Shown piece after piece: positions 8,150 through 16,381 of a stretch of DNA of 64,000 bases; position 1 is the stretch's first letter; each line of letters starts with the position of its first letter. This stretch comes from Acidobacteriota bacterium (GTDB taxonomy: Bacteria > Acidobacteriota > Terriglobia > Terriglobales > SCQP01): positions 1 through 64,000 of the forward strand of contig DAHVCP010000042.1 in the NCBI GenBank assembly GCA_027314025.1, read 5' to 3'. The position numbers were made by a program, and so were the translations under genes. A model generated the notes under the pieces. It was not told the DNA's origin. It was given only the letters and a program-made list of their open reading frames with translations, and did not search any database.

Positions 8150-11059
8150 TCACGGGCGAACGCTGACGGGCGCGCCGCGGAACGCCACATCCTGCGCCGC
8201 GCCCGGCGCGGCTCCCCGCGCCGCCATGCGGACGCGGAAGCGGCGCTCGCCCGCCGGCTCGCCCGGTCCGGGGCGAACGCGCGAGCCGGGCGCCAGGCTC
8301 AGATGCAGCCGCCGTTCCCGGTCCGACCAGCGTAGCCGCACGCCCATCCAGTCGCCGCGGCGGTAATCGAAGGTTTCGCCGTCGTCGTCGTAAAGGAAAG
8401 ACGCGCCGTCGGCGCCGGGATAGACGGTCAGCTCGATGGGCCCGGGCACGGGGTCGCCGACATATTGCTTGACCGGTCCGCTGGGGATGACCGCTCCGGC
8501 GCGGACATACAGCGGCAAGGTGCCCAGGTCCACCGCGCGGGCGATCTCCCGCCCGCCCGTCAATATCTCTCCCGTCCAAAAGTCATGCCAAACCCCGCGG
8601 GGCAGATACACCCGCCGCTGCCGCGCGCCCGGCTGAATGACCGGCGCGACTAGAATGTCCCGGCCCCACAGATATTGATCGGCGCAGGCGGCGGCGCGCG
8701 GATCGTCGCCGTAATGCAGCCACAAGGCGCGCAGGATGGGCAGGCCGGTGCGGTGGGTCTGGTGAAGGGCGCTGTACAGATACGGCAGCAGGCGGTAGCG
8801 CAGGTCGAGATATTTGCGGCAGATTGGTTCGACCTGGGTGTTGTGCAGCGCGCTTGGCGGCGGCAGCGCCGCGTCGTCGCGGCCCATTTCCCGCGGGCCG
8901 GTCGTGCCCATGTCCCAGCCCCACGGCAGGCGCAGCATCCAGGCCCGGCCGTGGCCGCGGAAGACGGGGCAAAAGGCGCTGAACTGAAACCAGCGCAGGA
9001 ACAGTTCCGCCGTGAACTCCGGCGTGGGCACGAAGCCGCCGGTGTCGGTGCCCCAATAGGGGATGCCGCTGAGCCCGGTATTCAGCCCGACGGCGATCTG
9101 CGTCCGCAGCGTCTCCCACTGCGACAGCGTGTCGCCTGACCACAGCAGCGGCGCGTAGCGCTGCATGCCGGTGTAGCCGTTGCGGTGCAGGGCATAGGGG
9201 CGATGGTTGGGACGGGACAACTGCTCGCCCTGCCAGTACATGCGGATGCGGTTCAGCCGCGAGGCCGCATGCATGCGGTCGCCTTCATCCGCCCACCACC
9301 CATCCACGCCCAGGGCGAAATCGCGCCGGTGCTCGTCCCAGTAGCAGCCGGCTTGTTCATCGCTGAAGCGGTCCAGCGGGCAGGGGTCGCTGGCTTGCCC
9401 CACCAGCTTGTTGGCGAAGGGCACCGCGTGCAGAACAATCTTGAAGTGCTCGCGGTGCAGATCCGCGATCATGGCGCGGGGATCGGGGAAGGAGCGGGGA
9501 TTGAAATCGAACGAGCCGTTGCCGGTGTTCCAGCCCGACGGGCAAAAGCCGGTGCTGAGATAGATGAGCACGTCGCAAGGCAGGCGCTTTTTGCGGAAGT
9601 CCCGCGCCACGCCCATCACCACCTCCCGGCTCCAAATGGTCCGGTGGCTTTGCTGGTAGCCAAAGGCCCACAGCGGCGGCATCTGCGGCAATCCCGTCAA
9701 GCGGCAGTACTCGCCCAGCCGCTCCGCCGGCGTGCCGCCCAGAATCAGGAAAAAATCCAGCGAACCGGTGCCGGGCCAGGACCGGGGCGCGGCATGGCGA
9801 AACGCATAGCGCGGGGAGTTGGGTGGCTGCGACTCGGGCGCTTCCCGGCGCCGCGCGCCCGTTGCCGCGTGTCCCGCCACGTTGGCCGCGGCAGGTTCGT
9901 GTTCGCGGTGCTGGAAGGGCCAATGCGGCGGCCGTGGTTGAAAGCGGCAATCACCGCCGGTCAAATCGCCGGCGGTCAAATCAAAGACGCCCTGCGGCTG
10001 GTGCAGCAGCAGAGCGAAGGCGCCGCCGATCAGCCAGGGAATTTCGACCCGCGCGCCTTCGTGCGCCAGCTCCGGGCCGAACTCACCGTGGCGCATTTCA
10101 TAGACCGCGCCGCGGCGGTCAAGCGGCTCCGCCGCCCATTTGTACGCGCCGCCGCTGTTGGCCGCGCCCGCGCGGCGGCCGGTGGCGCGGGCGGCTTCGT
10201 GCTCCGCGCCCGCGGCTCCGAACTGATGCCCGCCCTCGCCCAGCCCGAACACCGGTCCGGGGCCCAAGGGAAAACGGAAGCCGCCGCTGGCGGGGTCGAA
10301 CACTAATCGCAGCGGCGCCACTGCGGGATCGGGGGATTGGACCGTCACCGACGCCTGCGCGCGGTCCTTGCCATCCGCCCCGTCCCCGCTCATTGCCGGC
10401 TCGACGGCGATCCGCCAACCCGCGCGCTCAATGCTGCCGCGCCTCGCGCCCGCGCCGCTGGCCGGCAAATGCCGGTAGGGCGGCAGCAGCGAGCCGTCTT
10501 GCACAATCGCCGGCGGCGCGTCGCCGTCGCCGCCGGAAAACGCCACGGTGATGCGCAGCGTGCGGCGGCTGATGGGCGTGAACCAAAATCGCGCGTCGGC
10601 GGCCCGCGCCGCCGTCGCATCAGCGCCCGCGGCCCCGGCGCCAAGTCCGCCGCAAGCTAAATCGCCGCCGGCCGGAGCGGTGCTCGCCGCGTTCGCCGCC
10701 GGAGCCGTTTCCGCCAGCAGCGGTGCCGCCGCCCCGCCCAGCCACACCGCCGTCCATTGCCCTGCCCGCCGCAGCGCCTCGCGCCGCGACAGCGCTCCTT
10801 GGCGGGAGGCGGGCGGCGAGCCGGCGCTATCCCCAGGCGCGGTGCCGGCGGACGCTGCCGGCACGACGCCGGCGCTCCCCGGCCGCGCGGCAGTGGGCGG
10901 CGGTTCGCCGGCGGGCGTGGGCGCGGCTTCGGCCGTTGCCGCGGCGGCGCCGGGTGGGGCGTTCGATGCTCCATGCGGCGGGCTGCCCACCGCGTCCCCG
11001 CCCCTGCGATCCTCCGCAACGCGGCGCCCGCGCGCACGCTGCCCCCGTGTCTGGTCCAT
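8150..11059 (-). CDS. Tat-exported glycoside hydrolase family 31 (alpha-glucosidase/alpha-xylosidase type)
   Basis: About 969 aa. The C-terminal two thirds is a GH31 retaining alpha-glycosidase: barrel motifs include LWAFGYQQSHRTIW, the nucleophile region GVDGWWADEGD and the acid/base region LLWSGDTLSQW followed by YWGTDTGGF. The beta-sandwich C-terminal domains typical of GH31 follow. A twin-arginine-like signal (LSRREALRR plus a hydrophobic stretch ending LLAE) predicts folded export, but it lies about 65 residues in, behind an Ala/Pro/Gly-rich leader, so the true start may be later. ATG 11059 has TATACT 7 nt upstream; the frame is open to 11119. The gene is divergent from the DUF5695-like gene, suggesting a shared glycan substrate. 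It cleaves terminal alpha-linked sugars; the exact linkage is not readable. Confidence 0.9.
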   Translation of the reverse strand: MDQTRGQRARGRRVAEDRRGGDAVGSPPHGASNAPPGAAAATAEAAPTPAGEPPPTAARPGSAGVVPAASAGTAPGDSAGSPPASRQGALSRREALRRAGQWTAVWLGGAAAPLLAETAPAANAASTAPAGGDLACGGLGAGAAGADATAARAADARFWFTPISRRTLRITVAFSGGDGDAPPAIVQDGSLLPPYRHLPASGAGARRGSIERAGWRIAVEPAMSGDGADGKDRAQASVTVQSPDPAVAPLRLVFDPASGGFRFPLGPGPVFGLGEGGHQFGAAGAEHEAARATGRRAGAANSGGAYKWAAEPLDRRGAVYEMRHGEFGPELAHEGARVEIPWLIGGAFALLLHQPQGVFDLTAGDLTGGDCRFQPRPPHWPFQHREHEPAAANVAGHAATGARRREAPESQPPNSPRYAFRHAAPRSWPGTGSLDFFLILGGTPAERLGEYCRLTGLPQMPPLWAFGYQQSHRTIWSREVVMGVARDFRKKRLPCDVLIYLSTGFCPSGWNTGNGSFDFNPRSFPDPRAMIADLHREHFKIVLHAVPFANKLVGQASDPCPLDRFSDEQAGCYWDEHRRDFALGVDGWWADEGDRMHAASRLNRIRMYWQGEQLSRPNHRPYALHRNGYTGMQRYAPLLWSGDTLSQWETLRTQIAVGLNTGLSGIPYWGTDTGGFVPTPEFTAELFLRWFQFSAFCPVFRGHGRAWMLRLPWGWDMGTTGPREMGRDDAALPPPSALHNTQVEPICRKYLDLRYRLLPYLYSALHQTHRTGLPILRALWLHYGDDPRAAACADQYLWGRDILVAPVIQPGARQRRVYLPRGVWHDFWTGEILTGGREIARAVDLGTLPLYVRAGAVIPSGPVKQYVGDPVPGPIELTVYPGADGASFLYDDDGETFDYRRGDWMGVRLRWSDRERRLHLSLAPGSRVRPGPGEPAGERRFRVRMAARGAAPGAAQDVAFRGAPVSVRP

Positions 11060-11066
11060 GGCGGCG

Positions 11067-11141
11067 AGTATAGGCCCGCCGTGAGGAAATTGCATGCGTT
11101 TTCGCATTCCTATTGACATCCCATGCTAGGCGGAGTATTCC
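11067..11141. promoter_or_regulatory. Divergent promoter region between the two Tat-exported carbohydrate genes
   Basis: Leftward: TATACT on the minus strand (11072-11067) is 7 nt before ATG 11059. Rightward: a perfect TTGACA (11113-11118), 17 nt spacer and TATTCC (11136-11141), 8 nt before ATG 11150. The 90 bp between the starts are less GC-rich than the surroundings (AAATTGCATGCGTTTTCGCA). Both transcripts would be leaderless or nearly so. Confidence 0.5.
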
Positions 11142-11149
11142 CAAAGCCT

Positions 11150-14077
11150 ATGGCTAAATTTCCCGCCGGCTCGCCCGCCGACTCGCCCGCCGGCTCCGCA
11201 CCTTACTCCGCCCCCGACTCCGCCTTGGCGGGCGGCTGGTCCCGCCGCGACCTGCTGCGCACCGCCGGTTTGACCGGCGCCGCGGTGCTCACCGGCTCCG
11301 CCGCCGCGCAGGCCGCGCCCCCGCAGCATCGCGGGAAGAAGATGCAAGCCGCCGCGCCCTGGAGCCAGCCCTCGCGGGAGCTGCTGGCCGATCTGGAGCG
11401 CCACCTGGCCCGCATCCGCTCCGGCGACATGGAGATCGCCTTCGACATGCGCTATGGCGCGCTGCACTCCATCACCCGCGCCGGCGATGCCCTGCGCACC
11501 AACTACATCGGCAACGGCGTCAACACGCCCGGCGTCAACCCCGGCGATTCCCGTTGGACCGGCGACGTGGTCACCACCGTCTGGCATCTGCTGAAGCAAT
11601 GGAACAGCTACCAATACCGGCCCGGCCAGTATTGGGGCCCCAGCGGCTATTGGCGCTCCGAGGTCACCGGCCAGTCCCAGGACATCCGCCGCGTGCGCTT
11701 CCACGACCAGCAATTGGAGGTGGCTTATGCGGGCAAGGCGCGGCGCGACGGCGGCCTGCGCAGCAGCCACGTCACCGTGCGCTTCGCCGCCGCGCCGGGC
11801 GGCGGGCTGCTGTGGACCCTCGCCATCACCAACATCACTCGCCAGGTGCTGGAGGTCGGCGAGCTGGGATTGCCGCTGATGGTCAATGATGACTACGCCG
11901 AGCTGTACGTGGACCCCGGCACCGGCGAGGTGCGCGACGACCTGCGGCAGACGCCGGTGATGCAGAAGCTGATCCACGAGCAGAAGGTGCTCACGCATCC
12001 CTTTATCGGCGGCCATTCCTCCTATGTCCTCATTCAGCGGCCGCTGGGCGACGCGCCGTTTTTGCTGCTGCACACCGTCGGCGACACCCCGCTGGAATGC
12101 AGCTACCAGCGCAATGGTGCCTTCACCCGCCAGGTCGCCGGCTGGCGCGGCCCGGAAATCTTGGCGCTCTATTCGCGCGCCATCCGCGACCAGCGCCATT
12201 GGCAGCACAATCCGTGGTTCAACGGCCACCGCTCGCTGCTGCTCCAGCCCGGCGAAACGCGGCAGTTCCAGATGCGCTTCGTCTTCGTGGACGGCTATGA
12301 CGCCATGCGCGCGGAGCTGGCCAACGCCGGCCTGCTGGCCATCCGCATCGTCCCCGCCATGGTGCTGCCCGAGGGGCAGGAGGCGCATGTCGAGATCCAG
12401 TCCCACGACCCGATCACCCGCATCGAGAAACTTTCCGACAACATCCGCGTGCGCAAAAACGTCCGCCGCGGCGACCAGACCCTGCTGACGCTGGATTTCC
12501 GCTATCGCGGCCAGAAGACCATGCGGCTGCATTACGGCCAGGGCCGCTGGACCACGCTGGCGTTTTATTCCATCGAAAATCTGGCCGGCCTGATCAAGGC
12601 GCGGGGCAAGTTCATCGTCGCCCGCCAGTTCTACAAGAACCGCAGCGATCCCTTCCATCGCTATCACGGCTTCCTGCCCTTCGATTACCGCATCGGCAGC
12701 CGCTACGCGGACTCGGTGGACGTTTGGTCGGTGGGCTGCAGCGATGAAGCCGGCTTTTCCGCGCCCCTGGCGCTGGCGCAGAAGAACATGTTCTACCCCG
12801 CGCGGCGGGAGATTGCCGCGCTCGAGGCTTACGTCTCCGACTGCCTCTTCAAATACATCCAAAACCCCAAGACCTACGCGGTGCGCGCCTCGCTCTACTG
12901 GAAAATCCGCACTCCGTCCAGCGACTGGGGCGACTGGAGCGAGCAGCGTTCGGAGGCCACCTTCCGCACCTACAACTACGTCCACCCGGCCAACATTTAC
13001 TACTCGCTCTATCGCATCGGCAAGCTCTACGGCCTGCTGAAGCAGCGGCCGGCGATGGAGTACTTGCACATGTCCTACCGCACCTGCATGAAGTGGTTCA
13101 CCACCGGGCCGTATCGCCATGTGGGGCTGATGGAAGGGTCGAACGCCATCCACATCCTCCAGGCGCTTGAGGAGGAGGGGCTGAAGGAGGAGTACGCCAA
13201 TTTGCGGGCGCAGATGGCGGCTTGCGAGCAAACCTTCGTTCGCCTGCCCTATCCCTACGGTTCGGAGCTGCTGATTGACCAGACGGCGCATGAGCAGGTT
13301 TATTTCTTCACCCGCTTTTTCGGCGACCAGGCCAAGAACCGCAAGACCGTGCAGGTGATGAAGGCGCTGCGCGGCGGCGACCAGCCGGTGTGGTTCCGCT
13401 ACGGCAACGACCGCCGCGGCGACATCGCCTGCTGGTACTCCGAGGCGCTGGTCGGCATGTCGCTGATGCAGGCCTTCGAGGACAGCGGCGACCGCGAGGC
13501 GCTGCTGAAGGGCTACGCCGGGCTGCAAAGCGTGATGGCCAATGAGACGGCCGACGGCATGGGCTTCAATTATTTTCTCTGCACGCCGGGCATCTACGAC
13601 CACCATCCGCCGCGCACCTATGAGAACGGCCCGGGGTTGTGGGGCTATATGCAGGGCGCGGCGGCGTACGTGCTCCAGGATCCGGCCTTCGGCTGGGTTG
13701 GCTATGGCTGCCAGGTGAAGGAACTCGCCGCCGGCGGAAAGGCGGGAGCGGCGCCGGGCCTGGAGATCCGTCCCAGCGACGGGCTGCGCAAGCGGGTCTT
13801 CTTCGCCGACACCAAGGTGCATATCCGCGCCCATAGCGGCGAGATCCACCGCGTCACGCGGCTGGCCGGCGGCAAATCCCCTGGGGCGCTGGAGCTGCGC
13901 ATGGGCGACAGCACCGGCGTGGTCCAAACGGTGCTGGTCGAGTTCACCGGCCTGGCCCCCGGCGCCTACCGCCTGCGCGCCCCGGGCTACAACCGCCGGC
14001 TGCAAGCGCCGGAGGGCAAGCTGACTTGCGAGCTGCCGCTGGCCGCCGCGCGCCGCTTCCGGCTGTCGGCGGTCTGA
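11150..14077 (+). CDS. Large Tat-exported protein, DUF5695-like, probable carbohydrate-active
   Basis: 975 aa. A twin-arginine signal (WSRRDLLRTAGLTGAAVL) precedes an Ala-rich cleavage region. The body looks like a beta-sandwich N-terminal half (residues about 80-500) and an alpha/alpha-barrel-like helical half with many aromatic and acidic positions (for example WKIRTPSSDWGDW and YGNDRRGDIACWYSEAL). By recall the layout resembles DUF5695 proteins, secreted by glycan-degrading bacteria; no catalytic residues can be named. The divergent pairing with GH31 and the presence of a six-hairpin glycosidase nearby support a role in polysaccharide breakdown. ATG 11150 is chosen by the Tat signal and the upstream -10-like hexamer; an in-frame ATG at 11123 is less likely. 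Intact and complete. Confidence 0.7.
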   Translation: MAKFPAGSPADSPAGSAPYSAPDSALAGGWSRRDLLRTAGLTGAAVLTGSAAAQAAPPQHRGKKMQAAAPWSQPSRELLADLERHLARIRSGDMEIAFDMRYGALHSITRAGDALRTNYIGNGVNTPGVNPGDSRWTGDVVTTVWHLLKQWNSYQYRPGQYWGPSGYWRSEVTGQSQDIRRVRFHDQQLEVAYAGKARRDGGLRSSHVTVRFAAAPGGGLLWTLAITNITRQVLEVGELGLPLMVNDDYAELYVDPGTGEVRDDLRQTPVMQKLIHEQKVLTHPFIGGHSSYVLIQRPLGDAPFLLLHTVGDTPLECSYQRNGAFTRQVAGWRGPEILALYSRAIRDQRHWQHNPWFNGHRSLLLQPGETRQFQMRFVFVDGYDAMRAELANAGLLAIRIVPAMVLPEGQEAHVEIQSHDPITRIEKLSDNIRVRKNVRRGDQTLLTLDFRYRGQKTMRLHYGQGRWTTLAFYSIENLAGLIKARGKFIVARQFYKNRSDPFHRYHGFLPFDYRIGSRYADSVDVWSVGCSDEAGFSAPLALAQKNMFYPARREIAALEAYVSDCLFKYIQNPKTYAVRASLYWKIRTPSSDWGDWSEQRSEATFRTYNYVHPANIYYSLYRIGKLYGLLKQRPAMEYLHMSYRTCMKWFTTGPYRHVGLMEGSNAIHILQALEEEGLKEEYANLRAQMAACEQTFVRLPYPYGSELLIDQTAHEQVYFFTRFFGDQAKNRKTVQVMKALRGGDQPVWFRYGNDRRGDIACWYSEALVGMSLMQAFEDSGDREALLKGYAGLQSVMANETADGMGFNYFLCTPGIYDHHPPRTYENGPGLWGYMQGAAAYVLQDPAFGWVGYGCQVKELAAGGKAGAAPGLEIRPSDGLRKRVFFADTKVHIRAHSGEIHRVTRLAGGKSPGALELRMGDSTGVVQTVLVEFTGLAPGAYRLRAPGYNRRLQAPEGKLTCELPLAAARRFRLSAV

Positions 14078-14158
14078 GCGCGGCGCCCCGCCCCGGCTCA
14101 GGTGTTCCCGGAGCGCCGCGCCCAAGGGGCGCAGGCGGCTGGTGGGTCAATCTGAATT

Positions 14159-14620
14159 TTAGGTGTGACGCTTCTTTGATGGGCAGACGTCGTGGTGTGG
14201 GTCCCACCAGAGAAGGTGAAAGACGCCGCCGGCCAGGATCCCCCACACGCGTTGGGTGCCGTTCAAGTGCAGAACGCAAAGTTCGTCAACGTCCAGGCGG
14301 AACCTTGCAGCCTCGGTCCGGGCCCCCTGGCAGAGGTCTGCAATAGGAATGTGGTGATTCTGTTTTTTTCCGTCGACAAGAATTTCTCCCCACGTCATTG
14401 ACTCGAAATTTGCCAGCTTAAGCCGGATTTCGAGAAGCGTGGAGCTCGCAATTTCGTGCCATCCGAAGGGATGTGAAAGGGCGAGGCGGCTAAGTCTCCA
14501 GGCCGGCTTTCGCTGGTGGAAGGCATCGGGATCGTGAGCTATTCGCGGCTCTTTGCCTGAGCTCAGTTCGAATCCGACAACCGGGCGCTTGTGCTTGTGC
14601 TTGTGCTTGTGCTTGGCCAC
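14159..14620 (-). CDS. Putative toxin of a Panacea-type toxin-antitoxin pair
   Basis: 153 aa, GTG start that overlaps the antitoxin stop by one base (TAGTG), so the two are translationally coupled. The protein opens with MAKHKHKHKHKRP, a Lys-His run encoded by a hexanucleotide repeat, then a mixed alpha/beta domain ending in RVWGILAGGVFHLLWWDPHH and a Lys-rich tail. The FHLLWWDPxH-like ending resembles a group of small uncharacterised proteins, but I cannot name the family or a catalytic site. The toxin role is inferred only from coupling to a Panacea/SocA-like gene, a domain known to neutralise many unrelated toxins. Its codon use is less GC-extreme than the neighbours, which fits horizontal acquisition. 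Confidence 0.6.
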   Translation of the reverse strand: MAKHKHKHKHKRPVVGFELSSGKEPRIAHDPDAFHQRKPAWRLSRLALSHPFGWHEIASSTLLEIRLKLANFESMTWGEILVDGKKQNHHIPIADLCQGARTEAARFRLDVDELCVLHLNGTQRVWGILAGGVFHLLWWDPHHDVCPSKKRHT

Positions 14621-15066
14621 TACCGCGCCGGGGCGATGCTAGAGTAGTACGCCTCCATGGAGGCTAGGCTGATCTCTTTGCCCCCAAGTTCCCCAGGGGC
14701 AATTCCCCTCCTGGCCTCTTGCCAGGGTGCTTCCATATGGGTTAAATCGCTGAGCCATTGCGGCGATTTGTCGCCATAAAAGGCGAGGACGGAATTGACC
14801 GTATCAGCCTCGGAATCGGTCAGAGCCTTGGGATCGGCATTGCTGTGCTTCCACTCGCGCAGCATGTAAACGCCCCGGTGGTAGCGCCACACCTCGCGGA
14901 TCACAGGGCCGTGAGCCCATGCTTCGATTCTGGCTTTGAAAAGCGGCTTTCCGTCCCAAACCAGCGACCATGCCTGCGAATAGTACAGCAGCTTCTGCAA
15001 CTTCATCGCAGTTGTGGGCCCATGCCGCCGCAGGATGAAGGCCACGACATCATGAACAGTCGCCAT
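14620..15066 (-). CDS. Panacea/SocA-like (DUF4065) antitoxin
   Basis: 148 aa, matching the DUF4065 (Panacea, SocA, GepA) fold: TAMKLQKLLYYSQAWSLVW, then FKARIEAWAHGPVIREVWRY and a helical C-terminal half. SocA is a ClpXP adaptor antitoxin in Caulobacter, and Panacea domains serve as exchangeable antitoxins to many toxin families. The gene has a clear Shine-Dalgarno (GAGGTGAC) before its ATG and a consensus -10 upstream. It is first in a two-gene operon with the putative toxin. A decayed transposase directly upstream and the AT-rich promoter suggest arrival by transfer. Confidence 0.85.
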   Translation of the reverse strand: MATVHDVVAFILRRHGPTTAMKLQKLLYYSQAWSLVWDGKPLFKARIEAWAHGPVIREVWRYHRGVYMLREWKHSNADPKALTDSEADTVNSVLAFYGDKSPQWLSDLTHMEAPWQEARRGIAPGELGGKEISLASMEAYYSSIAPAR

Positions 15067-15084
15067 TTGTCACCTCTGCGGCAG

Positions 15085-15121
15085 AGCGTACACAATTAGC
15101 GTACGTGCCTCAATAATTATA
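15085..15121 (-). promoter_or_regulatory. Promoter and candidate operator of the Panacea toxin-antitoxin operon
   Basis: On the minus strand a perfect TATAAT occupies 15121-15116. Between it and the gene, 15086-15105 holds an inverted repeat CGTAC-N8-GTACG around AATT, a plausible autoregulatory operator. The stretch is strikingly AT-rich for this window. No clear -35 is seen. Confidence 0.5.
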
Positions 15122-15190
15122 TCAGCCGATGCACTGTGCGGGGCTGTAGCGCCGCGCATCCCCTTCCCTCACCGGCCCAAAAATCTTCTG

Positions 15191-15440
15191 CTAGGTGGCG
15201 AAGCCCACATCCGCTCCAAGCGCTCCCTCCACGGCCCCCGGTAGGGCTTGTGGCCGCCCGTAGCGGGCTGCACGCGGTTGGTCAGCCGAGACGCCACATC
15301 GTGCATGAAATCCCACGCCCACCCGCCGTCGCGGCCACCAACCAGGTGCGAGACACAGAGCCTGGCATCGGCGTCCAACGCCACCCGCGTCCGCGCATCG
15401 CACGTTCCGCCACCCCGTTGCTCTGCCGCGGTGTTTTTCC
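15191..15440 (-). pseudogene. Decayed IS1-like transposase fragment
   Basis: The minus strand encodes VALDADARLC, then SHLVGGRDGGWAWDFMHDV and SRLTNRVQPATGGHKPY, close to the DDE core of IS1-like transposases. The reading frame then shifts: DAVEGALGAD-like sequence, which should follow directly, is found in a different frame (ending near 15191). No start, no N-terminal zinc domain and no intact ends were found, so this is a dead fragment. The following 15,500-15,800 holds no gene; it has a GC hairpin near 15,602-15,625. Confidence 0.65.
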
Positions 15441-15802
15441 TCCTCGCTCCGGTGAACGACCGGATTCCATCGCGCTGGATTCGGCCCCATGTCAGCCCGC
15501 GAGCGTGCTGATCGTGGAAGTGCGGCAGGCTTCGCCGAACAGCCTCACCCCCCGAGGGTGGCCGGGCTGGTTCCCGCGACAGACAGGTAGGATGGTGGTG
15601 AGTCCGGGACGAGTTGTCCCGGGCTAGCGGAACGCGGGGGAAAATTCTTTGACGCCGAGCTAGCGTGTCTCGCGGGGCGGAAAACGCCGCGGCAAGTGTC
15701 TCGTTCTTAGAGAACTTTAATCAGCCAAGTCTTTTGTTTTCAGTAAACCGATGGGATTTTGGCGGCAAAAAAGTGAGACTGGGCCGCGGCGGTCCGATCC
15801 CG

Positions 15803-16381
15803 TTAACGCCCTGCCCGGGAGCGGGCGGGGCAGGTGGCGAGATGGTCGTTCACCATGCCGACCGCCTGCATGTAGGCGTAGCAGATGGTGGGGCCGACGA
15901 AGCGGAAGCCGCGGCGGCGCAGCTCGCGGCTGAGGGCTTGGGATTCGGCGGTCTCGGCGGGCACGTCGGCCATGCGGCGCGGCGCCGGGCGGCGGCCCCG
16001 CGGGGCGAAATCCCACAGCCAGCGGTCGAAGCTGCCGTGCTCGGCTTGCAGCCCCAGGAACGCCTGAGCATTGCCGATGGCGGCGGCGATCTTGAGGCGG
16101 TTGCGGATGATGCCCGCATCGCCCAGCAGGCGGGCGGCGTCGCGGGCGGTGAAGCGGGCGACGCGGGCGGGATCGAAGCCGGCGAAGGCGGCGCGGTAGT
16201 GTTCCCGCCGGGCCAGGATGGTGGCCCAGCTCAAGCCGGCTTGCGCGCCTTCCAGGATCAGAAACTCGAACAGCCGGTGGTCGTCGTGCTGCGGCACGCC
16301 CCATTCCTCATCGTGATAGCGGACCATGGCGTCGCCCGGTTCGCCGGCCGCCCACGCGCAGCGCGCGCCGACGTTTTCCAT
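15803..16381 (-). CDS. tag: DNA-3-methyladenine glycosylase I
   Basis: 192 aa helix-hairpin-helix DNA glycosylase that excises 3-methyladenine from alkylated DNA. Recognisable features: the N-terminal Cys (GARCAWA), the His of RYHDEEWG, the catalytic-region Glu in LFEFLILEGAQAGLSW, and the C-terminal His and Cys of NDHLATC that complete the structural zinc site of Tag. The ATG overlaps the bioA stop (TGATG), and the end of bioA supplies a strong Shine-Dalgarno (GGAGGTGAT), so tag is translated in a bioA-tag operon. This pairing links biotin synthesis and DNA repair only by position. Confidence 0.94.
   Translation of the reverse strand: MENVGARCAWAAGEPGDAMVRYHDEEWGVPQHDDHRLFEFLILEGAQAGLSWATILARREHYRAAFAGFDPARVARFTARDAARLLGDAGIIRNRLKIAAAIGNAQAFLGLQAEHGSFDRWLWDFAPRGRRPAPRRMADVPAETAESQALSRELRRRGFRFVGPTICYAYMQAVGMVNDHLATCPARSRAGR

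Noticed and set aside
11126-14125. 999-codon minus-strand frame opposite the DUF5695-like gene
   Set aside because: Mirror frame of a strongly coded gene (Tat signal, consistent composition); the predicted protein is Gly/Ala/Arg-rich and featureless.
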